Below, piece after piece: positions 6,606 to 14,428 of a stretch of 23,546 bases of DNA. The notes beneath the pieces were generated by a model, which searched no databases, was not told the origin of the DNA, and saw nothing but the letters and a program-made list of their open reading frames with translations. Each line of letters starts with the position of its first letter. Within the stretch, counting starts at the first letter, position 1. The stretch comes from an uncultured Pseudomonadota bacterium (lineage in GTDB: Bacteria; Pseudomonadota; Gammaproteobacteria; Burkholderiales; Usitatibacteraceae). The position numbers and the translations under genes were made by a program. The DNA is taken from positions 1 through 23,546 of the forward strand of contig CALEJW010000109.1 of assembly GCA_937898635.1 (NCBI GenBank). The letters are read 5' to 3'.

Positions 6606-8420
6606 TCAGTGCAGCTCGTCGTAGATGCGTTGCGCGAGTGTACGGCTGATCCCCTCCACCCGCGCAAGGTCCTCGACGCTCGCGGCGACCACGCCCTGGA
6701 GCCCCCCGAAGTGGGCGAGCAGGCGCTGGCGGCGCTTCGGGCCCACGGCGCCGATGTCCTCCAGGCGCGAGGCGGTGCGCGCCTTGCCGCGGCGGGCGCG
6801 GTGGCCGGTGATGGCGAAGCGGTGCGCCTCGTCGCGGACCTGCTGGATGAGGTGCAGCGCGGGGTGCTCCGGCGGGAGCCTGCGGGCGCCCTCCTCGCCC
6901 GCGACGAAGAGCTGCTCCAGGCCGGGCTTCCTCTCCTCGCCCTTGGCCACGCCCACCATCGCGATGCCGGCGAGCCCCAGGTCCTGCATCGCGCCCGCCG
7001 CGACGCCGAGCTGGCCCGCGCCCCCGTCGATGAGGATGAGGTCGGGGAGCTTTCCCTCGCCCTCGGCGAGCTTGCGGTAGCGCGCCTCCAGCGCGTAGCG
7101 CATGGCGCCGTAGTCGTCGCCGGCGGCGACGTCCTTCACGTTGAAGCGCCGGTACTCGGCGGGCTGCATGGCGCCCTTGTCGTACACCACGCAGGAGGCG
7201 ACGGTCGCCTCTCCCATCGTGTGGCTCACGTCGAAGCACTCGATGCGGGCGAGCGGCGACTCCGCCCCGAGGAATTCCGTGAGGGCCGCGGCCCTCGCCT
7301 CCTGCGTGGCCTGGGCCGAGAGGCGGCTCGCGAGCGCGAGCTGCGCGTTCTTCCTCGCCATCTCGAGCCAGAGCCGCGCCTCGCCCTGCGGGCGCGTGAG
7401 GACGGTGACGGCCCGCCCGGCGATGTCGGCGAGGACGGCGGCGAGCGCCGGCGCGTCCTCCACCGCGTCGGCGATAACGCGCGCGGGAACGGGCTGGACG
7501 ACGTAGTGCTGGGCGAGAAAGGCCTCCACGACCGTCGCCGCGTCGCTCCCCGCGGCGTTCTGCGGGAAGAAGCTGCGGTCGCCCAGGTGCCGGCCGCCGC
7601 GGATCATGGCGAGCGTCACGCACCACAGGCCCTGGCTTTCCTCGGCCGCGACCACGTCGGCGTCGCGCGCCTGGGCCGACTCGACCGCCTGCCCGGAGAC
7701 GATGCGCTGGAGCATGCGGATCTCGTCGCGGAAGCGGGCGGCGAGCTCGTAGTCCCGGGCCTCGGAGGCCGCCTGCATCTTCTGGTCGAGCTCGGCGATC
7801 ACGTCGTCCTCGCGCCCGTCGAGGAACTTGGCGGCGTGCTCGACGTCGCGTGCGTACGCCTCGGCCTCGATGCGCCCCACGCACGGCGCCGAGCAGCGCC
7901 CGATCTGCGCGAGGAGGCAGGGCCGCGAGCGGTGGCTGAACACGGTGTCGTCGCAGGTGCGCAGCCGGAAGATCTTCTGCAGGTGGCCGATGGTCTCGCG
8001 CGCGGCCCAGGCGCTCGGGAAGGGGCCGAAGTAGCGGTGGGTCTTCTCCTGGGCGCCGCGGTAGAAGCGGATCTGCGGGAAGCGGTGCCCGGTCACGAGG
8101 ATGTAGCCGTAGCTCTTGTCGTCGCGGAAGAGGACGTTGTAGCGCGGGGCGTGCGCCTTGATGAGGTTGTTCTCGAGGAGGAGCGCCTCGGCCTCGGTGC
8201 GCGTGACGGTCGTCTCCGCGGCGGCGATCTGGCCCACCATCAGGGCGGTGCGCGGGCTGGGGTGGCTCTTCTGGAAGTACGAGGAGACGCGCTTCCTCAG
8301 TTCCCGCGCCTTGCCGACGTAGATCACCTCGCCCGCCGCGTTCAGGAAGCGGTACACCCCGGGCAGGTCGGGCAGCCCGGCGAGGAACTCCTTCGGCGAA
8401 AAGCCCGGTTCGGCGGAAAT
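6606..8420 (-). CDS. uvrC: UvrABC system protein C, excinuclease subunit; probable ATT start
   Basis: UvrC makes both incisions in nucleotide excision repair with UvrA and UvrB. Seen here are an N-terminal GIY-YIG domain (PGVYRFL...YVGKARELRKRVSSYF), a UVR motif (LDQKMQAASEARDYELAARF), an RNase H-like endonuclease core (ECFDVSHTMGEATVASCVVY) and a C-terminal helix-hairpin-helix pair (EDIGAVGPKRRQRLL, VEGISRTLAQRI). The only ATG/GTG/TTG candidate is GTG at 8357, which is the V of the essential GVY motif and would cut off the start of the nuclease domain. In-frame sequence upstream encodes a normal UvrC N-terminus (SAEPGFSPKEFLAGLPDLPG). The best start is ATT at 8420, with AGGGGAG (8433-8427) 6 nt before it. 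This gives 604 residues, the usual length. The ATT lies at the edge of a REP-like repeat. Confidence 0.9.
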   Translation of the reverse strand: MSAEPGFSPKEFLAGLPDLPGVYRFLNAAGEVIYVGKARELRKRVSSYFQKSHPSPRTALMVGQIAAAETTVTRTEAEALLLENNLIKAHAPRYNVLFRDDKSYGYILVTGHRFPQIRFYRGAQEKTHRYFGPFPSAWAARETIGHLQKIFRLRTCDDTVFSHRSRPCLLAQIGRCSAPCVGRIEAEAYARDVEHAAKFLDGREDDVIAELDQKMQAASEARDYELAARFRDEIRMLQRIVSGQAVESAQARDADVVAAEESQGLWCVTLAMIRGGRHLGDRSFFPQNAAGSDAATVVEAFLAQHYVVQPVPARVIADAVEDAPALAAVLADIAGRAVTVLTRPQGEARLWLEMARKNAQLALASRLSAQATQEARAAALTEFLGAESPLARIECFDVSHTMGEATVASCVVYDKGAMQPAEYRRFNVKDVAAGDDYGAMRYALEARYRKLAEGEGKLPDLILIDGGAGQLGVAAGAMQDLGLAGIAMVGVAKGEERKPGLEQLFVAGEEGARRLPPEHPALHLIQQVRDEAHRFAITGHRARRGKARTASRLEDIGAVGPKRRQRLLAHFGGLQGVVAASVEDLARVEGISRTLAQRIYDELH

Positions 8421-8434
8421 GGGACGCTCCCCTA
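8414..8434. repeat. REP-like repeat, single copy, at the uvrC start
   Basis: The stretch around GGGACGCTCCCCTA (8421-8434) is identical over 14 bases to 16238-16251 in the paired element near lepA, and the flanking AAAT is shared too. The core GGGA-CGC-TCCC can fold into a small hairpin. One G is missing here compared with the lepA copy. It fills part of the 67-bp nagZ-uvrC gap and reaches the uvrC initiation region. Confidence 0.7.
8427..8433 (-). promoter_or_regulatory. Ribosome-binding site for uvrC within the REP-like repeat
   Basis: On the minus strand AGGGGAG lies 6 nt before the ATT at 8420. It is the only purine-rich Shine-Dalgarno-like match near the proposed start and supports initiation there. 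It belongs to the repeat sequence itself, so the repeat may have supplied the site. Confidence 0.5.
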
Positions 8435-8487
8435 GCCCCGGCGAGCGCGGCGCCCGCCTTGCGCGAACCGGGCCGGCGACCCCTTCG

Positions 8488-9513
8488 TCACGGGGCGCGC
8501 ACGCGCGCCAGGTTCTCCGTGGCCGCGAGGTAGGCCGCGCTCGCCTTGAGGGCGGCGGTGGAAATGGCGCGCCCGCGCATGGTCTCGAGCCGGCGCGCGA
8601 GCGTGGGCGCCACGGGGCGGCGCTCGAGCCCCTCGAGCATCGTGTCCTGGGCGCGCGGGTCGTTGCAGACGACCACCATGTCGCAGCCGGCGTTGAGCGC
8701 CGCGTTGGCGCGCCCGATCATGCCGCCGGCGGTGCTCGCCCCCTCCATCGAGAGGTCGTCGGAGAAGACGAGCCCGTCGAAGTGGAGCTTGTCGCGCAGC
8801 ACCTTCTGCAGCCACACCGGCGAGAAGCCCGCGGGCTTCGCGTCCACGCGGGGATAGATCACGTGCGCCGGCATGACGCCGCCCATCCCGGCGCGGGCGA
8901 GCCGCTGGAAGGGCACCAGGTCCGAGGCCGAGATCTCGGCGAGCGTGCGCTCGTCCACCGGCACCTCGAGGTGGGAGTCCGCCCGCACGAAGCCGTGGCC
9001 CGGGAAGTGCTTGCCGACCGAGGTCATGCCGGCCGCGGAGAGCCCCGCCTGGAGCGCCTCGGCGAGGGTCGCGATCACGTTCGGGTCGCTATGCAGCGCG
9101 CGGTCGCCGATCACGCTCGATTCCCCGTAGTCCACGTCCAGCACCGGGGCGAAGGTGAAGTCCACGCCGTGGGCCTGCAGCTCGCTCGCGATCACGAAGC
9201 CGCAGCCGCGCGCGGCCGCGAGCGCCTGCGCGGGGTCGCGGTCGAAGAGCTTGCCGAGCTCGCGCATCGCGGGGATCGCCGTGAAGCCGTGGCGGAAGCG
9301 CTGCACGCGCCCGCCCTCGTGGTCCACGGCGATGAGGAGCGAGGGCTTGCGGATCTCGCGGATGGAGTGCGCGAGCTGGATCAACTGCAGCGGCGCGGCG
9401 AAGTTCCTCGCGAAGAGGATCACGCCGCCCACCTGCGGGTGCTGCAGCCGCTCGATGTCGTCGGCGGTGAGCTCCAGCCCCGAGACGTCCACCATCACCG
9501 GTCCCAGCTTCAT
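8488..9513 (-). CDS. nagZ: Beta-N-acetylhexosaminidase NagZ (GH3)
   Basis: This encodes 341 residues, the normal NagZ size. NagZ removes N-acetylglucosamine from anhydro-muropeptides in the cytoplasm during peptidoglycan recycling. The family signature KHFPGHG is at 168-174, followed by the loop Asp179-Ser-His181 that supplies the acid/base dyad. The nucleophile region is FSDDLSMEGAS (Asp252/Asp253), and DHEGGRVQRF (64-73) is a typical substrate-binding block. There is no signal peptide, as expected. The ATG at 9513 overlaps the acpS stop as ATGA. The acpS-nagZ order is common in betaproteobacteria. Confidence 0.96.
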   Translation of the reverse strand: MKLGPVMVDVSGLELTADDIERLQHPQVGGVILFARNFAAPLQLIQLAHSIREIRKPSLLIAVDHEGGRVQRFRHGFTAIPAMRELGKLFDRDPAQALAAARGCGFVIASELQAHGVDFTFAPVLDVDYGESSVIGDRALHSDPNVIATLAEALQAGLSAAGMTSVGKHFPGHGFVRADSHLEVPVDERTLAEISASDLVPFQRLARAGMGGVMPAHVIYPRVDAKPAGFSPVWLQKVLRDKLHFDGLVFSDDLSMEGASTAGGMIGRANAALNAGCDMVVVCNDPRAQDTMLEGLERRPVAPTLARRLETMRGRAISTAALKASAAYLAATENLARVRAP

Positions 9514-9902
9514 CGCCCGCCTCCCCCGCCCTCGAGGACGACGAAGGCGAGCGCCACGCCCGCGTCGTCGGCGAGCGAGAGGTGCGAGGCCGTGACCCCC
9601 AGCTCGGCCAGGTGGCGGGCCATGTCCCCGTCGGGCTCGAGCCCGGGCTTTCCGCGGCCGTCGCGGCCGACCGCGACCGAGTGCCAGCGGAAGGGCCCGC
9701 GGATGCCCGTGCCGATCGCCTTCGAGAAGGCCTCCTTCGCCGCGAAGCGCTTGGCGAGGTGGCTCGCCTTCTCCCGCGTGCGCTCGAAGCGCAGCCTCTC
9801 CTGCGGGGTGAGGATGCGCTGCACGAAGCGCTCGCCCCAGCGCTCCAGCGCGAGCGCCACGCGCTCGATCGAGACCACGTCGGTGCCCACGCCCACGATC
9901 AT
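9510..9902 (-). CDS. acpS: Holo-[acyl-carrier-protein] synthase
   Basis: This encodes 130 residues. AcpS transfers the phosphopantetheine arm of coenzyme A to apo-ACP, which fatty-acid synthesis requires. The start MIVGVGTDVVSIERV holds the metal-binding Asp, and HLAKRFAAKEAFSKAIGTGI holds the Glu/Lys motif of the phosphopantetheinyl transferase family. The ATG at 9902 overlaps the pdxJ stop (ATGA), and the stop overlaps nagZ in the same way. Length and order are standard. Confidence 0.96.
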   Translation of the reverse strand: MIVGVGTDVVSIERVALALERWGERFVQRILTPQERLRFERTREKASHLAKRFAAKEAFSKAIGTGIRGPFRWHSVAVGRDGRGKPGLEPDGDMARHLAELGVTASHLSLADDAGVALAFVVLEGGGGGR

Positions 9903-10672
9903 CGCGCCCCCGCCTTGAGGAGCGCGTAGCCGGCGGCCGCGCTCATGAGCGCCTTCATCTCGCGCACCGCCTCGCGCATGCCCACGAAGACCGCCCGGCT
10001 CACGATCGCGTGCCCGATGTGCAGCTCGCGCACGCCCGGCAGGGCCGCGACGGGCTCGACGTTGAAGTAGTTGAGCGCGTGGCCGGCGTTGAAGCGCATG
10101 CCGTGGCCGCGGATCGCCTCGCCCGCGACGCGGATGCGCTCGAGCTCCGCCACCACCGGCGCGCTCTGCGCATCGCGCCCGCGCGAGTGGAAGGCGTGGG
10201 CGTAGGGGCCCGTGTGGACCTCGCACACCCTTGCGCCCGCCCGGGCCGCGGCCTCGACCTGGCGCGGCTCGGCGTCGATGAAGACGCTCGTCACGATGCC
10301 CGCGCCCGCCAGGCGCGCCACGACCTCGCGGATGCGCGCCTCCTGCCCGGCGATGTCGAGACCGCCCTCGGTGGTGATTTCCTCGCGCCCCTCGGGCACG
10401 AGCATCGCCATTTCCGGCTTCACCCGCAGGGCGACCTCCAGCATCTCCGGCGTGGCGGCCATCTCGAGGTTGAGCTTGATGTGCGTGAGCTCGCGCAGCC
10501 TTCGCACGTCCTCGTCCTGGATGTGGCGGCGGTCCTCGCGCAGGTGGACCGTGATGCCGTCGGCGCCGCCCAGGTGCGCCTCCACGGCGGCCCAGACGGG
10601 GTCGGGCTCGTAGGTGCGCCGCGCCTGGCGAACGGTGGCGATGTGGTCGATGTTCACGCCGAGTTCGATCAC
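9899..10672 (-). CDS. pdxJ: Pyridoxine 5'-phosphate synthase
   Basis: This encodes 257 residues. PdxJ condenses 1-deoxyxylulose 5-phosphate with 3-amino-2-oxopropyl phosphate to form pyridoxine 5'-phosphate, the last ring-closing step of the DXP-dependent vitamin B6 route. Characteristic blocks are ELGVNIDHIATVRQAR at the N-terminus, GITVHLREDRRHI (with the conserved His and Arg), KLNLEMAA (conserved Glu), TTEGGLDIAG and NAGHALNYFNV. The GTG start at 10672 overlaps the recO stop as GTGA. It is slightly longer than E. coli PdxJ because of extra residues near HAFHSRGRDAQSAP and the C-terminus. Confidence 0.97.
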   Translation of the reverse strand: MIELGVNIDHIATVRQARRTYEPDPVWAAVEAHLGGADGITVHLREDRRHIQDEDVRRLRELTHIKLNLEMAATPEMLEVALRVKPEMAMLVPEGREEITTEGGLDIAGQEARIREVVARLAGAGIVTSVFIDAEPRQVEAAARAGARVCEVHTGPYAHAFHSRGRDAQSAPVVAELERIRVAGEAIRGHGMRFNAGHALNYFNVEPVAALPGVRELHIGHAIVSRAVFVGMREAVREMKALMSAAAGYALLKAGAR

Positions 10673-11463
10673 GCGGGGTCCTCGATTCGCTGCAGGTCCC
10701 GCACGAGGGCGCGCGTGGCGAGTTCCTGGCCGTTGAGGCAGTGGTGGATGAGCATTCGCATGAGGCTCTTGGCCTCGCCCGCGCTGCGGGGGTCGTCGAA
10801 GCGCCCGCGGTCGAGGTGGACCAGGGTGAGGCCGGACAATCTTACTGCATCGGCGCGCTCCGTCCCGTCCTCGGCGGGCACGGGGCCGCGCTCGAGCACG
10901 TACCAGTAGTCGCGCTCCGGGTCGATGGCGGCGCCGCCGGCGGCGTCGCGTCCCAGTTCCACCGCGAAGCCCAGCTCGCGCAGCATGGCGAGCTCGAAGC
11001 GGCGCAGCACCGGCTCGATCGCGCGCGCCTCCCCCACCCCGGGCTCGGCGGCGAGGAGGCCGGGCACGCCCGCGGCGCGCCGCGTGCGGATGCGCAGCGC
11101 CGAGATCGCCTCGTCGTAGGCGGCCCAGAGGCGCTCGTGGGGATCGTCGCGGTGGATGAGTTTCAGGAGCAGCTCGTTCAGGTAGAAGGCCGACAGGAGG
11201 CTCGCGCCGGCGAGCGGCAGCGCCGCGCCCGCGGGCTCCGCGCCCTTGAGGGTCTTCAATTCCCCGCGCCCGAACCAGGTGAGCGCGAGCGGCTGGAAGG
11301 GGACCAGCACGCCGCGGGCGGCGCTCTTCGGCCGCCGCGCGCCCTTGGCCACCGCGCCGAAGCGCCCGTGCCGCTCGGTCCACACCTGGAGGATGAGGCT
11401 CGTCTCCCGGTACGGGTAGGAATGCAGCACGTAGCCGCGGTCCGGCTCGGCGCCGGGGCTCAC
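10669..11463 (-). CDS. recO: DNA repair protein RecO
   Basis: This encodes 264 residues. RecO works with RecR (and RecF) to load RecA on SSB-coated single-stranded DNA and anneals complementary strands. The N-terminal OB-fold region reads GYVLHSYPYRETSLILQVWTE and GRFGAVAKGARRPKS, which is diagnostic. The helical part holds FYLNELLLKLIHRDDPHERL, and the C-terminus ends with LMRMLIHHCLNGQELATRALVRDL. I start it at GTG 11463 because this gives a 4-nt GTGA overlap with era, as at the neighbouring junctions. An in-frame GTG at 11475 is possible but less likely. Confidence 0.93.
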   Translation of the reverse strand: MSPGAEPDRGYVLHSYPYRETSLILQVWTERHGRFGAVAKGARRPKSAARGVLVPFQPLALTWFGRGELKTLKGAEPAGAALPLAGASLLSAFYLNELLLKLIHRDDPHERLWAAYDEAISALRIRTRRAAGVPGLLAAEPGVGEARAIEPVLRRFELAMLRELGFAVELGRDAAGGAAIDPERDYWYVLERGPVPAEDGTERADAVRLSGLTLVHLDRGRFDDPRSAGEAKSLMRMLIHHCLNGQELATRALVRDLQRIEDPA

Positions 11464-12350
11464 TCGTGGCCCCACTCGCGCACCGTCGCCTCGCTGTCGG
11501 CCCAGCCGCTCTTCACCTTGACCCAGAGCTCGAGGAAGACCTTGCCGCCGAAGAGCGACTCCATCGCCACGCGCGCCTCCGTGCCGATGCGCTTCAGGGT
11601 CGCGCCCTTCTCCCCGATCACGATCGCCTTGTGGCCGTCGCGGTCCACGTAGATGCTCGCCGCGATCCGCCGCAGCGCGCCTTCCTCGCGGAAGTCCTCG
11701 ATCACCACCGCCGTGGTGTAGGGGAGCTCGTCGCCCAGCAGGCGGAAGAGGCGCTCGCGGACGAGTTCCGCGGCGAGGAAGCGCTCGGAGCGGTCGGTGA
11801 TGTCCTCGGGAGGAAAGGCGGCCTCGGCCACGGGCATGAGCTTCGCCACTTCGTCGGCGAGCGCCTTCACCTGGGTGCCCTTCTCCGCGCTCACCGGCAC
11901 GAGCGCGGCGAAGTCGCGGCGCGCGGCGCAGTCGGCCAGGAGCTTCGCGAGCTTCCCCCGGTCCTTCACGCGGTCCACCTTGTTCAGCGCGAGCACCACC
12001 GGCACGTCCTTCGGCAGGAGCGCGAGCACGGGCTCGTCGCGCTCGTCCCAGTCCCAGGCCTCGATCACCATCACGATCGCGTCCACCTCGGCGAGCGCGG
12101 AGGTGACCGCGCGGTTCATCGCGCGGTTGAGCGCGTTGGTGAAGCGCTTCTGGAAGCCGGGCGTATCCACGAAGACCAGCTGCGCGTGCTCGTCGGTGCG
12201 GATGCCCTGGATGCGGTGGCGCGTGGTCTGCGCCTTGCGCGAGGTGATGGAGACGTGCGCGCCGACGAGCTGGTTGAGAAGCGTCGACTTGCCGACGTTG
12301 GGCCGGCCGACGATCGCCACCGTCCCGGAACGGAACCCGGCCTCGCTCAC
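11460..12350 (-). CDS. era: GTPase Era
   Basis: This encodes 296 residues. Era is an essential GTPase that binds 16S rRNA near its 3' end and aids 30S maturation. G motifs are all present: GRPNVGKST (16-23 region), the switch I region ITSRKAQTTRHRI, DTPG (62-65), NKVD and SAEKG. A C-terminal KH domain follows with VIGEKGATLKRIGTEARVAMESL. The GTG start at 12350 overlaps the rnc stop (GTGA). A longer in-frame extension exists upstream but only reads through rnc and is not needed. Confidence 0.97.
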   Translation of the reverse strand: MSEAGFRSGTVAIVGRPNVGKSTLLNQLVGAHVSITSRKAQTTRHRIQGIRTDEHAQLVFVDTPGFQKRFTNALNRAMNRAVTSALAEVDAIVMVIEAWDWDERDEPVLALLPKDVPVVLALNKVDRVKDRGKLAKLLADCAARRDFAALVPVSAEKGTQVKALADEVAKLMPVAEAAFPPEDITDRSERFLAAELVRERLFRLLGDELPYTTAVVIEDFREEGALRRIAASIYVDRDGHKAIVIGEKGATLKRIGTEARVAMESLFGGKVFLELWVKVKSGWADSEATVREWGHE

Positions 12351-13054
12351 TCGCCCCGGCCCTTCTTCTCGGGAAGCAGCGCGAGGAGCGCCTGCGCCGC
12401 CTCCTGCTCCGCCGCCCGGCGGCTCGCGCCCTCGCCCGTGGCGGCGAGCCCGAGCCCGTCCACGCGGCACTCGACGCGGAAGAGCTGCTGGTGCGCCTCC
12501 CCGGCCACCTCGAGCACGGCGTAGCGCGGCAGCGGCAGGTGGCGTCCCTGGAGCCTTTCCTGGAGGTCGGTCTTGGGGTCCTTCGCGGGCGGCTCGCGCC
12601 CCGCGGCGTCGATGCGGGAGGCGAAGTGCCGCTCGACCACGGCGCGCACCGCCTCGAAGCCGGCGTCCAGGTACACCGCGCCCAGGAGCGCCTCGAAGCC
12701 GTCGGCGAGGATCGACGGACGGCGGAAGCCGCCGCTCTTCAACTCGCCCTCGCCCAGCAGGAGCTCGTCGCCCAGGGCGAGCGCCTGGGCCACGCCGTGC
12801 AGGCTCGCCTGGTTCACGAGGCCCGCGCGCAGGCGCGAGAGCTCGCCCTCGGCGTGCCCGGGCATGCGCTCGAAGAGCAGGATCGCGACCACGCAGTTGA
12901 GAAGGCTGTCGCCGACGAACTCGAGCCGCTCGTTGTGGTCGGCGCCGTGGCTGCGGTGGGTGAGCGCCCGGCGCAGGAGCGCCGGGTCCCGGAAGCTGTG
13001 CCCGAGCCGGCGCTGCAGGCCGGTGAGGTCGCGCTCGGCCGCGCGTCGGGCCAC
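12347..13054 (-). CDS. rnc: Ribonuclease III
   Basis: This encodes 235 residues. RNase III cuts double-stranded RNA and processes rRNA precursors. The signature NERLEFVGDSLL is at 41-52, with the metal-binding Glu44 and Asp48; the second pair is Asp118 and Glu121 in ILADGFEALLGAVY. A double-stranded-RNA-binding domain lies at about 160-228 (DPKTDLQERLQGRHLPLPRY to RRAAEQEAAQALL). The start is GTG at 13054, 8 nt after the DUF4845 stop. The rnc-era order with 4-nt overlap is widely conserved. Confidence 0.97.
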   Translation of the reverse strand: MARRAAERDLTGLQRRLGHSFRDPALLRRALTHRSHGADHNERLEFVGDSLLNCVVAILLFERMPGHAEGELSRLRAGLVNQASLHGVAQALALGDELLLGEGELKSGGFRRPSILADGFEALLGAVYLDAGFEAVRAVVERHFASRIDAAGREPPAKDPKTDLQERLQGRHLPLPRYAVLEVAGEAHQQLFRVECRVDGLGLAATGEGASRRAAEQEAAQALLALLPEKKGRGE

Positions 13055-13062
13055 GAGGAGGC

Positions 13063-13419
13063 TTACTTGGCGGTGGTCGCCGAGAAGTCCAGGCAGGCGC
13101 TGAAGTTCCCGATGATCGGCACCTTGGTGGACCAGTTGGCGGTGATGACCGCCTCGCCCCCCTCCTTGGTGATCTCGAGGTCGTCGGGGTTCACGGACTT
13201 CACGCCCTCGATGGTGTTGCGGCGCGCCCAGGAATTGCGGATCTCGCGGACGGTGAACTTGGTCTCGCCGCTCGCCTCCATCGCCTTGAGCATCTTCTGG
13301 ACCGCGAAGTACTCCAGGTAGGCGGGCGTGAGCTTCGCCCCGAAGAGTCCGACCGCGGCGAGCACGATCATGCCCATGAGGGCGCCGGTGAGCGTGATGC
13401 CGCGCTGTGTTCGTTTCAT
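13063..13419 (-). CDS. DUF4845 family membrane protein
   Basis: This encodes 118 residues. The N-terminus MKRTQRGITLTGALMGMIVLAAVGLFGAKL has a basic start and a single membrane helix (about 9-28), reminiscent of type IV pilin leaders but without a clear prepilin cleavage site. The remainder is a small periplasmic domain (PAYLEYFAVQKMLKAM ... NWSTKVPIIGNFSACLDF). Proteins of this family sit between lepB and rnc in many beta- and gammaproteobacteria; their function is unknown. The ATG at 13419 has a strong ribosome-binding site, GGGAGGGG. It lies 34 bp after lepB. Confidence 0.9.
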   Translation of the reverse strand: MKRTQRGITLTGALMGMIVLAAVGLFGAKLTPAYLEYFAVQKMLKAMEASGETKFTVREIRNSWARRNTIEGVKSVNPDDLEITKEGGEAVITANWSTKVPIIGNFSACLDFSATTAK

Positions 13420-13453
13420 TGCCCCTCCCGATGTGACGGCGCCCTCGCGCCGC

Positions 13454-14428
13454 CTAGTCGATACCGTTGCCGATGCGGCCCAGGTCGCCGAAGTTCATCC
13501 AGACGAGGAACGCGCGGCCCTTGATGTGGTCGTCCGGGACGAAGCCCCAGTAGCGGCTGTCGGCGCTCTGGTCCCGGTTGTCGCCCATCATGAAATAGTG
13601 GCCGGGCGGCACCGTGCAGGTGAAACCGTCGTCATTGTATTCGCAATTGTCGCGGTGCGGAAACTGCCGGACCTGGGAAAGGTTCACGACGGGCTCCGGC
13701 GGCACGATCATCATCGCGTGCGCCTTCTCGCCGAGCTTCTCGGCGAAGGTGGGCAGGCGCAGGAAATTGAGCTCGGCGTCCGTGTAGTAGCCGGAGGCCT
13801 GCACCGGCACGGGCTTGTCGTTGATCGCGAGGAGCTTGCCCTTGTAGCTCACCTTGTCGCCGGGAGTCCCCACCACGCGCTTGATGTAGTCGGAGGACGG
13901 GTCCTGCGGATAGCGGAAGACGACCACGTCGCCTCGCCTGACCTCGCCCACCTCGATCACCTTGCGGTTCAGGACCGGCAGGCGGATGCCGTAGGCGTAC
14001 TTGTTCACGAGGATGAAGTCGCCCACCAGGAGCGTGGGCTTCATCGAGCCCGAGGGGATCTTGAAGGGCTCCACCCAGAAGGAGCGGATGAGGAAGACCA
14101 CGACGATCACCGGGAAGAAGGCCCGCGCCATGTCCACCACGATCGGCTCGTGCTCGCCCTCCCCGCGCGAGGGCGCGAAGGCCTTGCTGTCCACGAGCCA
14201 GATGAGCCCGGTGGACATCGCCGCGATGAGCAGCACCGCCGCGAAGTCGGTGAACTTGAGGAGCATGCCCATGAGCGCGATGAAGAGCACGGGCCAGGCG
14301 ATCTCGAGCATCCCGCGCAGGGACTCCGAGCGCGCGCCCTTGCGGATGGCGCCGTCCCAGACGATGAGTGCCGCCGAGGCGCCCCCGGCCACGAGCGCGA
14401 TGAGTTCCCAGTCGAGTCCGCCCTGCAT
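13454..14428 (-). CDS. lepB: Signal peptidase I
   Basis: This encodes 324 residues. LepB cleaves signal peptides of exported proteins at the outer face of the inner membrane. The N-terminal third has several hydrophobic segments (ELIALVAGGASAALIVW, AWPVLFIALMGMLL, AAVLLIAAMSTGLIWLV, FFPVIVVVFLIRSFWV). The catalytic Ser128 lies in KIPSGSMKPTLL and the general base Lys183 in SSDYIKRVVGTPGDKV. The box GHYFMMGDNRDQSADSRYWG near the C-terminus is also typical. The ATG directly follows the lepA stop with no gap, and GGAGG lies inside the lepA end, so translation is likely coupled. Confidence 0.97.
   Translation of the reverse strand: MQGGLDWELIALVAGGASAALIVWDGAIRKGARSESLRGMLEIAWPVLFIALMGMLLKFTDFAAVLLIAAMSTGLIWLVDSKAFAPSRGEGEHEPIVVDMARAFFPVIVVVFLIRSFWVEPFKIPSGSMKPTLLVGDFILVNKYAYGIRLPVLNRKVIEVGEVRRGDVVVFRYPQDPSSDYIKRVVGTPGDKVSYKGKLLAINDKPVPVQASGYYTDAELNFLRLPTFAEKLGEKAHAMMIVPPEPVVNLSQVRQFPHRDNCEYNDDGFTCTVPPGHYFMMGDNRDQSADSRYWGFVPDDHIKGRAFLVWMNFGDLGRIGNGID

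Noticed and set aside
6018..8435. An 805-codon plus-strand open frame opposite pgsA and uvrC
   Set aside because: Antisense shadow of conserved genes with the same arginine/histidine-rich composition and no recognisable motif.
12351..12470. Longer Era start at 12470
   Set aside because: The added residues are a proline/glycine/arginine-rich read of the rnc 3' end; GTG 12350 gives the normal length and overlap.
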